Shown here: positions 21,311-32,260 of the stretch, one piece after another
Numbering within the stretch: position 1 is the stretch's first letter
Layout: the number at the start of each line of letters is the position of its first letter
From: Forficula auricularia
Taxonomy: Eukaryota > Arthropoda > Insecta > Dermaptera > Forficulidae
DNA length: 64,000 bases
Assembly: GCA_024734495.1 (NCBI GenBank)
Contig: JALMQS010000313.1
Span: 186,001-250,000 of the forward strand
Direction: 5' to 3'
The notes under the pieces: generated by a model
Told to the model about the DNA's origin: nothing
Databases searched by the model: none
Seen by the model: the letters and a program-made list of their open reading frames with translations, nothing else
Program-made: the position numbers and the translations under genes

Positions 21311-21834
21311 AAATTCCTAAAATATGCGGAAAGTGTTTCAGGTCTTGAAAAAAGTTTAAAATTTCAAAAATATTATAATTTTAAAATACATTTTATTTTT
21401 TAAATGAGGTAAACTTTCACTGAATTATCTTATATATAAAATAAATGTCTAGGTAATCTTTAATAATTTGCTGATTTCAAGTATTTTTATTTATTTTTTT
21501 TTTTAAACATTTTTTTTTATATAATAAATATTGTTTCTTTTTTCTGATGAAGTAGCATTTTCTTTAAAAATATCTTTTTAATTATTAGAAAACTTGGATG
21601 ACTAAACAAGATAATAGTTTTTCGTGATTTTTTATTAAAATTTTATTCTTTTTAAATTATGATTTATTTTTTTCTTTAATTGATGTCTAAATAAGTTACA
21701 ACAAATTAAAAGTGATGAGTCCAGTCAGAAAATAAATAAAAGGCGCTTCATCGAAAACATGGAGTGGAAACGGAAAACTTTCCATCATATTCGCCAAAGC
21801 TTGAAGTCCACTATAGCACAATAAAATAAGCTGA
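21311..21834. other. Unassigned AT-rich stretch
   Basis: Nothing recognised beyond poly-T runs. Confidence 0.4.
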
Positions 21835-22395
21835 CATGTTCTGATGTGGCCATCCACTTGACTTTACCATCCAACTTGGCCCCTAAAATTATTTATAATC
21901 ATGTAGGGGGGGGGGTTAGTTTTTGCATTTGTATACTTCTGGGTCCCACTGATTATGTATACAAAATTTGGTTGAGTTTGCTCAAATAACATAGATTTTT
22001 AATTTTTAACCCCCTCTCCACCCCCCTTAATTTGGGGTCGATATGCACCAAAATCTAATCAGCTCTTAATCTCAATGGACCAAAACTACTTGTGAAATTT
22101 AGTTTCGATATTCAAACTAGTTTTTGAGCTAGCTCGTCCACAAAAATTTGGTAACGCACAGACTAACGGACAACTAGACAGACTAACCATTTTGACAAAA
22201 CAATTATTATCTCGAAAAATATAATTTTTTCGATGTTTACTTATTAGAGCTTTTTTGTAGATCGAAATGCCATGGTTTTGCTCAATTTTTTTAATCAAAG
22301 TAGTTTCAGCCATTTTTTAGATGTTTCTAAAAAATAAAGGAAAAAAACCACTTTTTTCATGCACAAATCCAATACTTGACCATACCCTGTATGCT
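21835..22395 (-). repeat. Interspersed repeat 'X', copy 3
   Basis: Reverse complement of the 10376-10925 copy, running from CTGATGTGGCCATCCACTTG to CTTGACCATACCCTGTATGC. The length is close to 560 bp, suggesting this is the full unit. Confidence 0.75.
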
Positions 22396-22497
22396 AAAGT
22401 AAAAAAAATATTTTCCAAAATGAAAACACTCATATTTAATTAATTAAAACAGGAATAGCTGGGAATTTGACAATAAATAAAAAACAGAGTTTTTATT

Positions 22498-22548
22498 AAA
22501 TGGGCGAGATGTTTCGTCAATTTATTTCGACTTCCTCAGTGGCCCATC
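22498..22548 (-). ncRNA. Hammerhead-like motif, family 3, left arm
   Basis: Minus strand: CTGAGGA (22539 down to 22533), extra A, helix II GTCGA/TTGAC (one G-U pair possible), GAAAC (22511-22515), then ATC instead of GTC. Helix I pairs GATGGGCCA with TCGCCCATT, with a single C-C mismatch. The ACAT in helix III breaks the ACGT palindrome seen elsewhere, so this copy may be inactive. Confidence 0.45.
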
Positions 22549-23147
22549 TTATCACTCTTTGCCAAATTATGGTACGAAATATAGTGGAATTGTCTTTTGA
22601 CAAATAGTCTAAGATCCCTTTACCTATCGAGTTTCCTAATGAAATTAATATTTTGATAATATAATGTATTAATAAACAAAACTTGATAGGGTCGACATCC
22701 AATTTCCCTGCATAGCTATTTTTAATAAAAAATTAAAGTTGTTAATTTTATTATATAAATGTAGTTATCGAGTTTCCGGATAAATATATTACCAATCGAG
22801 AGTAAAATATGTATATAAAATGCCAAAGTTGGGCCATCTTTTTTCCCTGCATAAGTCCAGGTAGACAGGGTAACAGGTAACTTCGAATTAGTATTTTGTA
22901 GTTATAGAGTTTTCTATATTGTTATATATTAAAATGTAGATAATTAAAAAAAATGAAATAAAATAAATAAATAATAAATAAATAAATCTAATAAATTAGA
23001 TAAAATAGCTATGGAGGCAAATTGAGTCGACCCTATCAAGTTTTGTTTATTAATACATTATATTATCAAAATATTAATTTCATTAGAAAACTCGATAGGT
23101 TAAGGTCGACCTACGCCGGGATCTTGTACTAAAAGAGTGATAAGATG

Positions 23148-23190
23148 GACCACTGAGGAAGTCGAAATAAATCGACGAAACGTCTGGCGC
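23148..23190 (+). ncRNA. Hammerhead-like motif, family 3, right arm
   Basis: CTGAGGA (23153-23159), extra A, helix II GTCGA/TCGAC (23161-23165 with 23172-23176), GAAAC (23177-23181) and GTC (23182-23184). Helix I begins ACCA/TGG. Helix II is perfectly paired here, whereas the partner copy has a compensating-type change. Confidence 0.5.
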
Positions 23191-23253
23191 ATTTAATAAA
23201 AATTCTGTTTTTTATTTATTGTCTGATTCCCTGCTATTTCTGTTTTAATTAAT

Positions 23254-23785
23254 ATTTATTATGGATGCGAGTGATAGATATATCGACTCATATTTAAAAT
23301 TCCCAATCACATTTTTATACACCTAAGCTGTAACACAAATTTAAAGCTGATTCATCTGAAATTCCAAATAGGAATTCAAAAATAAAAACCCACTCAAAAA
23401 TATATTTGTTCTTTTCTATTCGAAATATGTATGTCAAGTACCAGAGTACTAATGGAATGATTTCATTTCTTCCCCTCGTCTTGCTATTTGCCTTCAGCTG
23501 ATTTACATTACATTCAATTATTCGATTCAACTATTAAAATAACTTACATAGTAATAAATATTTATCTCTTGAATATCTTGCATTAAACTCTCTTAGTAAT
23601 TTGCCAAGAGTGCATTTTTCTATGATGTAATCCAGGTTTTCACTCTGAATCCAAACAAGTTGATCCTTAATCTTTACAGGATGAAGTGGTTGGATAAAAA
23701 ATTAATTTTATAATTTTAAACCACACGTTTTATTTTTAACTGCTTCATATCTATCACGATTATAGTATTTATTTAGAACATCTTA
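23254..23785. other. Unassigned stretch
   Basis: AT-rich with a short minus-strand chance frame. Nothing recognised. Confidence 0.4.
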
Positions 23786-23880
23786 AATAAATAAATAAAT
23801 AAATAAATCTTTATTCCTCGACCTGCTTAGAGGGACAAGTCCTCGGTGGCTAGGTCCTCCAAACATCAATACAATCAAGC
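23786..23880 (-). mobile_element. LINE-type 3' tail with (ATTT)n end
   Basis: Read on the minus strand: GGACTTGTCCCTCTAAGCAG, GTCGAGGAATAAAG, then (ATTT)n. A short conserved tail ending in AATAAA-like text and a tetranucleotide run is characteristic of CR1/L2-type non-LTR retrotransposons. The upstream body (24000-24500 here) has no readable reverse transcriptase. Confidence 0.5.
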
Positions 23881-24884
23881 TACAATACATTAACAAACAT
23901 CAATACAAATTAACCACAACAATTTAACAAATAATAAACAAGTACAAAAAAAAAGAAAAAAAATAGAAATGTATGCTCATTAACAAATAACATGACCATA
24001 GATTTCCATCAAAAGACAAAAAGTAATTTACAAATTCCGCGTAAAAACCCGATACCAGGAGCAAGCGACGCATTAGCCATTAGCCATTAGCCATTTGCCA
24101 TAAGTTGTTAAGGAAACCTGGTCAAAACCTTAACAAGGATGGTATGACCTCTCTCTGCCTCAGCTAATCTCTGCTTGTGAGAACTAAATAAAATTTTGTA
24201 CAACTCTAGGACTTTAGGACTTGACAAAATTTATAATTGATTTAATCATAGGAGACAGAGGACTATAATCCCAAGTAGTAATAAATAGACTTTCCACAAA
24301 TCAATGCCAGATCAATGCAAACCTACATATTATATCTGAATTAACAAACTTGTAGGACCCAGACCTATTTAAATTAATACCATCCTTATAATCTAAATAT
24401 CATCAAAATCATCCTCATAACAAAAATCACCACTGGTTTAAACACCTATAGGTACTTCTAGTCCCAACCCTGGATTGATTACCCTTTCAACCATATTATC
24501 TAAAAAAAAATTATTTTCAAAATAAACAAAATATTTACCTTAACAACGCAGAGATTTCCTTATTCCAGCCTAATTTCAAAACCAACCCTTGCTTTTCCTA
24601 TCTCTAAATGGAAAGAAGAGTTAACAAACCCATTCCCCAAAAGAGACAAAAAAATAACTAATAAAAACCAACCAAAAAGCTTCAAATTCTTAAGACAGAT
24701 TAATTACATATAATACACATCTTAATTACTTTCTTTTGAAAATGAATCATAATAATTACTCAGGAGGTCCAGGCCAGCCAGACAACCAGACTATTGTATT
24801 CACTCATAATTTTTTAATTATTTTTTTATTTTTACTTATTCGCGATTAGAAAACATGAAGAAAATCATTTTCTAAGATAGTTTT
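23881..24884. other. Unassigned stretch with 7-bp tandem repeat
   Basis: At 24073-24097 ATTAGCC is repeated about three times. The rest may be decayed LINE body on the minus strand, but no frame supports it. Confidence 0.4.
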
Positions 24885-24935
24885 TTAATTTGAAAGTTTA
24901 TAAGGACAAGTTTTTGTGTGTGACTTTTTTATTTA

Positions 24936-24978
24936 TCAGCCAACGTTTCGACGACCTTGCCGACTTCTTCAGGGCTCC
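24936..24978 (-). ncRNA. Hammerhead-like motif, family 4, left arm
   Basis: Minus strand: CTGAAGA (24972 down to 24966), extra A, helix II GTCGGC/GTCGTC (five pairs including G-U, one U-U), GAAAC (24945-24949), GTT, with helix I AGCC/GGCT directly after. Confidence 0.45.
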
Positions 24979-25198
24979 AAATAGTCATGCCACACATTCG
25001 TCTAAATTTCCTTTCATCTCCCTTACCAATGAAGACCATCAGAAACATAAATTTCAAAAAATATTTGCCACGAAGAATAGAAGGAAAAATTGCTTATGTG
25101 AATGTGCCAAATATTTTTTGAAATTTCTGTTTCTGATGGTCTTCAAGGGTAACATGGATAAAAAGAAAATTTAGACAAATGTGTTTCATGAGTATTTG

Positions 25199-25232
25199 AA
25201 GCCCTGAAAAAGTCGACGAAACGTTGGCTGAT
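25199..25232 (+). ncRNA. Hammerhead-like motif, family 4, right arm (degenerate)
   Basis: CTGAAAA replaces CTGANGA, and helix II has collapsed to GTCGAC with no loop before GAAACGTT. The core G is lost, so this copy is presumably inactive. Confidence 0.35.
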
Positions 25233-25425
25233 AAATAAAAAAGTCATATATAAAAACTTGTCCTTATTTTCCTATTATAAATTTTCAAATTGATACAAAT
25301 TATGGACTGAAAATAGTGATAGTTTTTTTGTTTGTGTTCCCCATGAAATAAAAGCTAGTAAAAAGTCTGATCTCTTACCAACTTTAAGAAAATCTTCTTA
25401 CTGTAAATCATCATGAATATATATT

Positions 25426-25490
25426 AGTTACGGAACTCTCAGTATGCAGGTCTGACTCGCACTTGTCCGGCTTATTTTTTGTTTGTCTGG
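25426..25490 (+). repeat. AGGGTTCCG/CGGAACCCT superfamily, right end
   Basis: ACGGAACTCTCAGTATGCAG then CTGACTCGCACTTGTCCGGC matches the well-known arthropod repeat end that reads CGGAACCCTCGGTG...CCGACTCGCACTTGGCCGG in Lepidoptera. Similar ends are at 57690-57755 and 61325-61380. Confidence 0.6.
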
Positions 25491-25799
25491 ATTCCAAAAA
25501 CCACGTTAACGTAAGAACACAAGATTGTATTCATTCTGGTGACAAAATATGATTACTTGCTTAATATCCAAAATGAAAATAAACTGTTAATATTTTTCAA
25601 AAGAGATGTTTCGCCTGAAATCAATGGACATTTTTTAATGAGATAATGACATATGAATACATACCTTATGAGAGATTATGTCCTTGCTGCAAAAGTGAAA
25701 AGTTCAATTTAGGTACTTACCCATTAAAATTCTATTTTGATGAACAAATCAATCAGTAAATCATCAAATCCGCAATGTTTAAATTATAAACTTTCTAGA

Positions 25800-25990
25800 T
25801 TCAGAAAATTAAAAAAAAAATCAAACTGTTATATTATAGGAACTGTACATAAGTAATGAGCTGAAATTTTGCATGACTTTATTTTGATAAGCCATACTTT
25901 TCTGTCATATTTCAGCTTTCTAACTCAAACTCAAAAAGTTGTCAAATCTTCGAAATTTCCCAGAGCGTAGTCATTTGCGTAGTTAAGGAG
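25800..25990. repeat. Dispersed 'A' family copy
   Basis: GTAATGAGCTGAAATTTTGC, then CATATTTCAGCTTTCTAACT and CAAATCTTCGAAATTTCCC: the characteristic paired words of family A. Confidence 0.5.
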
Positions 25991-26279
25991 TTTTCCTAGG
26001 AAAGGGGGGGGGGGTCAGCTGGCTAGTTGATTAGCCGCAACTAGGTTTCAATTTAGGTAATCCGATATGAGTTTTGTAGGGAGTATTTATCTAATTTTCC
26101 ACATAAATTTCACCATTACTGCATAACCCTTTGAGGTACACAAATTCATATAAGGATGTTTATTAAAGTACATTTAAATTTGATATGAGAGAAATGTCTA
26201 AAATCAATAGTTTACGAGTTAAAAGATATTCCATTATTGTAGAGTGAATGAATGATGTATCAAAAACAAATAATGCGCT
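25991..26279. other. Unassigned stretch
   Basis: G-run and AT-rich text. Nothing recognised. Confidence 0.4.
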
Positions 26280-27440
26280 TCTGTGGGCGACACATCCTCT
26301 TGATATAACAGACCAAAGATAAATGAGAAAGAAATCGATCTTGTTTTATCGATTTCATTTTTCTTGTGGTTCATAGTAACTTTTTAATTTAAGAAAATAG
26401 CATTTTGATTAAGAATTTTGTAGTTTAAGAGAAATTGTATGAAAAGATTCAATTTCTTCTCTCCGCTAGCGAATCAACTAGAGAAATGCTAAAGAGTTTT
26501 ATTTTTTTTCTCATTAGATATTTATTCAAATCCATTGAAATTTCATAAGTGTGTGTTATTTCCATTTATCTTTTAAATCAAATAATTATTATTAGAAAAT
26601 TTGCATTTTAAAGGATACTTCAAGTCCAATTTGAAAAAACGCTAATAACTCCTTTGAAATTTTTTTTAAAAATATATAATTAATTATATATTATAAAATA
26701 ATTAATCATTAATCATTTAATTCAAGTTTGAACGAAATTGATTCAGTACTTTTTGGGAAAATCGTCAAAAACCCCGAAAACCGCCTATGAAAGGCCGTTT
26801 TAGAAACATTTTAAAATTCACCTCCATGTCACAAGTCAATGTTTCGTTTCATATGACTTTTTAAACTTTTTTCATAGGCATCTCGTGCTTTCAAAAAACA
26901 TCGTTTTTTAGACGGTTCAGATGGTTTTTGATCATTTTCTCAAAAAGTACTGCATCGAATTCGTTCAAAATTGAATTAAATTATTAATGATTAATTGTTT
27001 TATAATTTCAATTAATTTCATATTTTTAAATAAAATTTCAACGCAGTTATTAGAGTTTTTTCAAATAGGAGTTCAAATAAAATACCCTTTATATAATTAA
27101 TATAATTTAAATGTAAATATCCTAATAAAAATAATTTGATATAAATGATAAATGAAAATAACACACAGATATGAAATTTTAATAGATTTGATTAAAAATA
27201 TGTTTGAGGAAAAAAATAATACTTTTTGGCATTTCTAGTCGATTCGCTCCCGGAAAGAAGAAATTGAATCTTTTCATAAAATTTCTCTTATACTACAAAA
27301 TTTTCAATCAAAATGCTATTTTCTTATATTAAAAAGGTACTGTGAACTTCCAGATAAATGAAATCGATAGAATATGATCGATTTCATTAACATTTATAAT
27401 TCTTTTGGTTTGTTTTAGCGAGACGCTGGTTGACGTCCCG
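26280..27440. mobile_element. Large foldback element, ~1.15 kb
   Basis: Two arms of about 500 bp mirror each other. AACAGACCAAAGATAAATGA opposes TTTTGGTTTGTTTTAGC; AAGAAAATAGCATTTTGATT (left) opposes AATCAAAATGCTATTTTCTT (right); AAAGATTCAATTTCTTC opposes GAAGAAATTGAATCTTT; ACTTTTTGGGAAAATCGTC opposes GATCATTTTCTCAAAAAGT near the centre (about 26850). Divergence between arms shows that it is old. No transposase frame was found. Confidence 0.8.
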
Positions 27441-28457
27441 TCTCTTGGCATTAGGATTAGGGACACATTATATTTATAATGGATTCATCAAGTCCATTCA
27501 CTTGACTCTATTGAAATAACTTTTAACAAATTAAAATTTAATAGATTTGTATAATATAAAAAATAAATAAATAAAATAATTTAAATATACGATAATAATA
27601 AATAACACAACAGCAATGCCCCTTGTGTCCGATCAGTGCAAAGCAGTTAAATAATTATTTTATTAAATCATTAAAAGCGTTAAGACAAGTTTATTTAAAA
27701 TGGATTTAGAAACATTAATTTATATGATATATCGTATGTAACGATTTTGATTGTTTTAATTGAATAAATTCAGGGCGAAATTTTCAACGATGCAATTGTA
27801 TCGTATTCTTGCTCAGGCGGCCGATTGATACCTGTCTTTAAAAGCTCACCTATTAATGTATAATAAATTACAGATTTTTATGCTGGACCACTAAATATTG
27901 ATGAGTTTTGTAGGGGGACCACCCTTCTAAATTATTATTTATAGATATTAATAATCTATCAAGTCAATAGTTTTTTTTTTAATTTTTATTTAAATTTCTT
28001 TAGTTAAAAACTTATTCAAACATGTCTTGAATAGATATCTCAAAGGAATCTATATTTGGGATACTTTACTTAAAAAGAAAAAAAAATCCCTTGGAATAAA
28101 TAAAAAAATGTTGAGGAATAATTTCACGGGTAAAATGAATCATATAAAAATAAAAACAAAGGCTAAAACAAAGGATGAGCCAATAGATAAACAAAGAGCG
28201 AATTAGGCCGGAAACAATGTGGCTTCCGGACGAGACAATCAACTCACACTTGGCTGAACCAGAGGCAAACCAGCCAGGTTAAATAAATTGGAAAAATGAG
28301 GGGGAAAGAAAAAAGCGACTGGGGAATTCAATTCCTTCTGGTTTCGGGATACAATTAAGGACATAACGAGATTAAGATTAAATAACTTTCTATATAAACT
28401 AATTGTTTTGTTAATATTATTATTCAATAAGATTAGAAATTGCAAGATGATATTTCG
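27441..28457. other. Unassigned stretch
   Basis: AT-rich. A short minus-strand frame at 28239-28445 shows no domain. Nothing else recognised. Confidence 0.4.
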
Positions 28458-28465
28458 CTTATAGG

Positions 28466-29765
28466 TAGAGACTGGATTTTTATGCAGTAAAAACTGCCAA
28501 AATATGCCATAAAATCGCTGTTAAAAATGCTGAAATATACAAGTAATATGCAGAATAAGTTGAAATATGCAAATATATGCAGTAAAAGATGGCAAAATAA
28601 ATTTTTTATGCACTAAAAAATTAAAATTGAAGACAAAAAGACTATAATATTTGAAGGAGTGGTTGAAAGGAATACATTGATAAAGTAAGCTATAGACACC
28701 AAATGTCAAATATATGTAGTTTTACTTTTATTGTTTAAAACATTAGACATAATTCTCATTTCATTTAATATATTAGAAAATCTTTAAACTCAAAGAAATA
28801 TTAGGTGGACTTGAATAAAATCAACATAATAAATATAATAATGTTTCAAAAATGTGATCGAAAAAATACTGTGGGGAGGAGTGGATAGTTTTATTTAACA
28901 GACACGATTGTGTTGTATTGCTTTTATTTTTTATATTAACTAACTTTTCTTATTAACGTACAGATAATAAACTAATAAAATAATGCAAATATTGACCGGC
29001 TATAATCTGATCCCTACAATAATTTACACACACGAATACTCAATGGCCAAAATAGGCTATACCTACTTCTCGAATGGCATGAAAAAATAAAAATAAAAAA
29101 TAAAGAAATAATTAACAGGATCTCAAAAATAATTAAAATGTGATTGTAATTGTGAATAATTTATGTTTACATGTAATATTTTTCTAAATTATCTTCAGGC
29201 TATTATGTCTACGGTCAATTAAAATTGGTTTATACGATGAAAAAGAGCGCTCCACATCCACAGACGTAATGGGGGAGAATTTAAAGGAACTTAAACCCCC
29301 CACTTTTACTTTGGAAGAAAATTTTTTCGTCATTTTCGTGTAGAATATAGTATTTAGTACAACTGAATAATAAGAAAAATGAGTGGGTTGTTGTTTTGTA
29401 CCTTGTTTACATCCTATGTAATCCAACTTCCTACTTCGTAGTCCAACACTTCACTTCGTGTCTTTGAGGCCTATTTCATTTTTCTTCGAATTTAATTTAG
29501 TGTCCTCCTGTTTTATTTAATCTTTTTTTTCATTCTTTCTCCGAAAAATTACTTTTAAAACCTCTGTATTTGGAGTTAAATATGCAATTTTATCCAATAT
29601 CCTTCGAATATGCAATTTTATGCAATATTACTCAAATATGCAAAAATATGCAGTATGAAATTTAACCCAGAGTATCCTAGATGCACGATTCGGATAGATA
29701 ATTGATCTCCTGTGTCGCAAGTGGCGTCAAACAAAATATGCAATTGCATAAGAATCCGGTCTCTA
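28466..29765 (-). mobile_element. hAT transposon with transposase remnant and perfect 8-bp target duplication
   Basis: The ends TAGAGACTGGATTTTTATGC and, on the reverse strand, TAGAGACCGGATTCTTATGC are terminal inverted repeats. CTTATAGG is repeated exactly outside them (28458-28465 and 29766-29773). Subterminal ATATGCA words are abundant at both ends, as expected for transposase-binding sites. A minus-strand frame inside encodes the end of a hAT transposase. At 1.3 kb the element is an internally deleted, non-autonomous derivative. Confidence 0.93.
29184..29426 (-). pseudogene. hAT transposase, C-terminal dimerisation domain remnant
   Basis: The 80-codon frame ends with SPITSVDVERSFSSYKPIL and DRRHNSLK. 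The S-x-x-x-ERxFS pattern followed by a DxR block is the signature of the hAT C-terminal dimerisation domain that mediates transposase oligomerisation. The upstream part of the frame (about residues 1-45) is poorly defined, and the BED zinc finger and the catalytic DDE regions are missing. A stop follows the domain, and related residues (LEKYY) continue in another frame, so it is broken. It lies in the sense expected for the enclosing element. Confidence 0.8.
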
Positions 29766-29811
29766 CTTATAGGGAAAATATTTTTTCTTTGAGTCTGAAT
29801 TTTTTTATTTT

Positions 29812-29905
29812 TAGGGTTCCGTGTTAAAATAAAACGAAACCCTTGTCGTTTCAATGCCTGTCTGCCCGTTCTTCGTAAATCTCACGGGTCCATTGAGTTT
29901 TCCTA
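29812..29905 (+). repeat. AGGGTTCCG superfamily, left end
   Basis: TTTAGGGTTCCGTGTTAAAA, then ACGAAACCCT and TGCCTGTCTGCCCG match the left end of the same repeat superfamily as 25426, with the characteristic GTCTGTCCG-like stretch. Confidence 0.55.
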
Positions 29906-30056
29906 GGGGGGGGGGGGGCAGGACCCCATGATTTTATTTATTTTATTATACATATAGGCCAAATGATATTTTATTTTAATTATTTTGATTATTTATGTCC
30001 ATCGATTGTTGTTGTAGGGAAATAAGGACAATAGCTTGTGCAAATAATTTTTATTT

Positions 30057-30101
30057 TTTGCCAACGTTTCGTCAACTTTGTTGATTTCCTCAGGGCTAAA
30101 A
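30057..30101 (-). ncRNA. Hammerhead-like motif, family 5, left arm
   Basis: Minus strand: CTGAGGA (30093 down to 30087), extra A, helix II ATCAAC/GTTGAC around AAA, GAAAC (30066-30070), GTT. Helix I pairs TTTTAGCC with GGCAAAAA with one A-A mismatch. Confidence 0.5.
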
Positions 30102-30189
30102 CAAATTAACTTTGCATATTTGTCATTTTATCAATATTCATTCTTAGCAAACACATAAGGTCAGTCATCACACAGATTGAAAATATTTT

Positions 30190-30226
30190 CAACAGGAAGT
30201 CAACAAAGTTGACGAAACGTTGGAAA
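30190..30226 (+). ncRNA. Hammerhead-like motif, family 5, right arm (core degenerate)
   Basis: Helix II is perfect (GTCAAC 30199-30204 with GTTGAC 30208-30213) and GAAACGTT follows, but CTGAGGA has become AACAGGA. Helix II fits the left-arm copy except for one G/A change. Confidence 0.4.
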
Positions 30227-30277
30227 AAATTAAAAATTATTTGCATTAGCTATTGTCCTTATATCCCTACAACAACT

Positions 30278-30995
30278 TATTAATTTTATTTTAATTTTGC
30301 TTTGATATTAATGCGGAGCAAGTGAAAATCATATGGTCTGGAATATCCTTCAATTTTTTTTTCTTTTTTTTATAATACGATATCAAATTTATTTTTTGGC
30401 CTATTGAATAAGAAATAAACCCGACAATTTTATTTAATTGACAAAAATGAAAAGATTAAAAAAAATAACTACCAGGAAGAGGGAATATAGAAAATTTTTT
30501 AAAAGAAGAAAAATTCTATTAATATTCTATTATTCACAAAAGTTATTTCCAACATTCTCTCAAATCAATAAGTTACTCGAAAACTTTCTCTTAATTTTAT
30601 ACAATTTATTTTATTTATTTGTTTAAGCCATGACTGGATTTTAAATTAAAGAAAAGATTTCGGTATCTAATTTGATCCTCTTCCTCTATTTTCAGCTTTC
30701 TATTTAATTGCCAAAATGGTAATTAACGAAAGTGAACTTTTTTAATTGTAAATTTTTTTAGTTTATTGTTGAATGTATTTAACTAATCCATATATTACCT
30801 AAAGAGGGGGTCAATTAATAACCATTGACCTAAAAGTTCACAAAATTATTTCCTTAATTAGTAAAATCTCTTTTAATAGGGGTTAACGTTCTCAAATTGT
30901 TTGAAAATAACGTAAAATCGCAAGGTTAATACGGGCCAAACCTGTAAAATTTGTAGGAATAAAATTATTAATTAAAATGTTCTATTAACGGTTCT
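30278..30995. other. Unassigned AT-rich stretch
   Basis: A short lysine-rich frame at 30438-30626 reflects AAA codons and shows no domain. Confidence 0.4.
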
Positions 30996-31230
30996 ACTTT
31001 TGAGGGTTCCATACTAACGGAACCCTATTACTTTCTCTGTTATTATCTATTATTATTGTTAAATGCTTGTTTGTCTGTCCGTCTGTCTGAAGATTGTTAC
31101 TCAAAAACTAAATAAGATACCAGCTTGCAGTTTTTTAATCTTAAGATTTTTTTGGAGGGGCGAATTTTTTCTGGAATCAAAAAAATGAAATTCTTTATCA
31201 AGGGGTGTAGTATATTTCTGTGAATATCTT
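30996..31230 (+). repeat. AGGGTTCCG superfamily, left part
   Basis: GAGGGTTCCATACTAACGGA, ACCCTATTACT and GTCTGTCCGTCTGTCTG are the diagnostic left-end blocks of this widespread arthropod repeat, followed by its ACTAAATAAGATACCAGCTT block. Confidence 0.65.
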
Positions 31231-32260
31231 ATTAAGGGAGTTCGGGACAGCTTATATATCTGGTTGATCTTCAAAAAAAATCTTTTGTATTTCTGTAGAG
31301 TGACAACGCCGGCCTACTAAACTGTTTAATAAAAAAAATTGTTAATAATGAGGTTAATTTCGAATAAAAATCTTTGTTTTGATAATATTAATAAAAAGAA
31401 TATTGAGATAAATTTTTTCTCATTATAAAAACATTTATTTAACAAATAAACGATTTCAAGAAATAGAGTTGGAATTCTACACTAGTGCTTTTGTTATATT
31501 CTGTTGGCTGCAAATAACTTTTTATTTTTACATTTATGAATAACTAATTAACTAGACTATCAAATCTATTGAAAAATGTATCATTCGATTCATAAAAGTT
31601 GAATTATTGATCTGTATAAATTTGTTGAAAATGGTATAATTTGTATAGAAGTTATAGCCCTTTTAAAAGCTCGGTCCTTTTACTTCCATGTTAAAAGAAA
31701 AATTTTCAATAATTTATTTCTCGGTAATGAGACAGATCCACTTCAAATTTCAGGAAATATTTAATACATCAATGATTTCCATGGTAAAAATTTGAGAATT
31801 TTCTTATAAAAATAATAAACAGTCCCGAACCCCCTTAACTAGAATAAGTCTTTGTAATAATTTAATACACTTTAGATAAGAATACAACAATGTGTAATAC
31901 CAAATACTTTTAGTATTAATCAATGAAAAGGGGCTGATTGGTGCGAAGTCCAAGTAGGTACTTGTCAACTGAATTTTAGTTGTTGAAAAAATTAAAATCT
32001 CTCAAGCTCCCTTCCTCTATGCCCCAAATTTAAGCTTATTTTAGCTACAACCCTTCAAGAGCTTTTGATATAACAAAATTGATTTTTTTTTCTGATTTTC
32101 TGGATTTTTGAAACAAAAGCTAGGAAGCTAGAAAGTCCAAATTCCAACCGGTTCTTTGTTTTAGAAAAATAAACATTTTCGAACTAGGACGAACTTTCTA
32201 CCACGTTCTGTTCTACAGTTATCGTGAATATTGTAATCCAAACAGATAAAAAGACAAATG
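31231..32260. repeat. Diverged dispersed repeat text ('A' and related families)
   Basis: TTAGGGTTCCG-type text fades out, and the end (32090-32260) carries family A words: TCTGATTTTCTGGATTTT, GAAGCTAGAAAGTCCAA and AGTTATCGTGAATATTG. Confidence 0.45.

Larger units (their letters stand above)
22437..23253. mobile_element. Inverted-repeat element with a hammerhead-like motif in each arm (family 3)
   Basis: The outer arms (about 22437-22700 and 23020-23253) are reverse complements, from TTAATTAAAACAGGAATAGC at the left to GCTATTTCTGTTTTAATTAA at the right. Each arm carries one hammerhead-like motif, facing opposite ways, followed by TTTAATAAAAA. Inner arm text (CTATCGAGTTTCCTAATGAA) is also mirrored. 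The central 320 bp contains a (TAAA)n run. No reverse transcriptase frame is visible. Confidence 0.75.
24885..25292. mobile_element. Inverted-repeat element with hammerhead-like motifs (family 4)
   Basis: The arms run from AATTTGAAAGTTTATAAGGA at the left to its complement near 25292. Within the arms, GAAGACCATCAGAAACA and TGTTTCTGATGGTCTTC are mirrored. A hammerhead-like motif lies in each arm, opposite in orientation, followed by GGCTGATAAATAAAAAAGTC. Confidence 0.75.
30007..30277. mobile_element. Inverted-repeat element with hammerhead-like motifs (family 5)
   Basis: Ends GTTGTTGTAGGGA and TCCCTACAACAAC are perfect terminal inverted repeats. Both arms continue AATAAGGACAATAGCTTGTG / GCATTAGCTATTGTCCTTAT. 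A hammerhead-like motif in each arm points outward. At 271 bp this is the smallest complete example of the arrangement. Confidence 0.8.

Noticed and set aside
24073..24097. Telomere-like repeat
   Set aside because: ATTAGCC repeats (GGCTAAT) are close to, but not, the arthropod TTAGG or vertebrate TTAGGG repeat, and only three units occur.
23786..24500. Full LINE with reverse transcriptase on the minus strand
   Set aside because: Only the 3' tail is convincing; no YxDD-type motif or long frame upstream.
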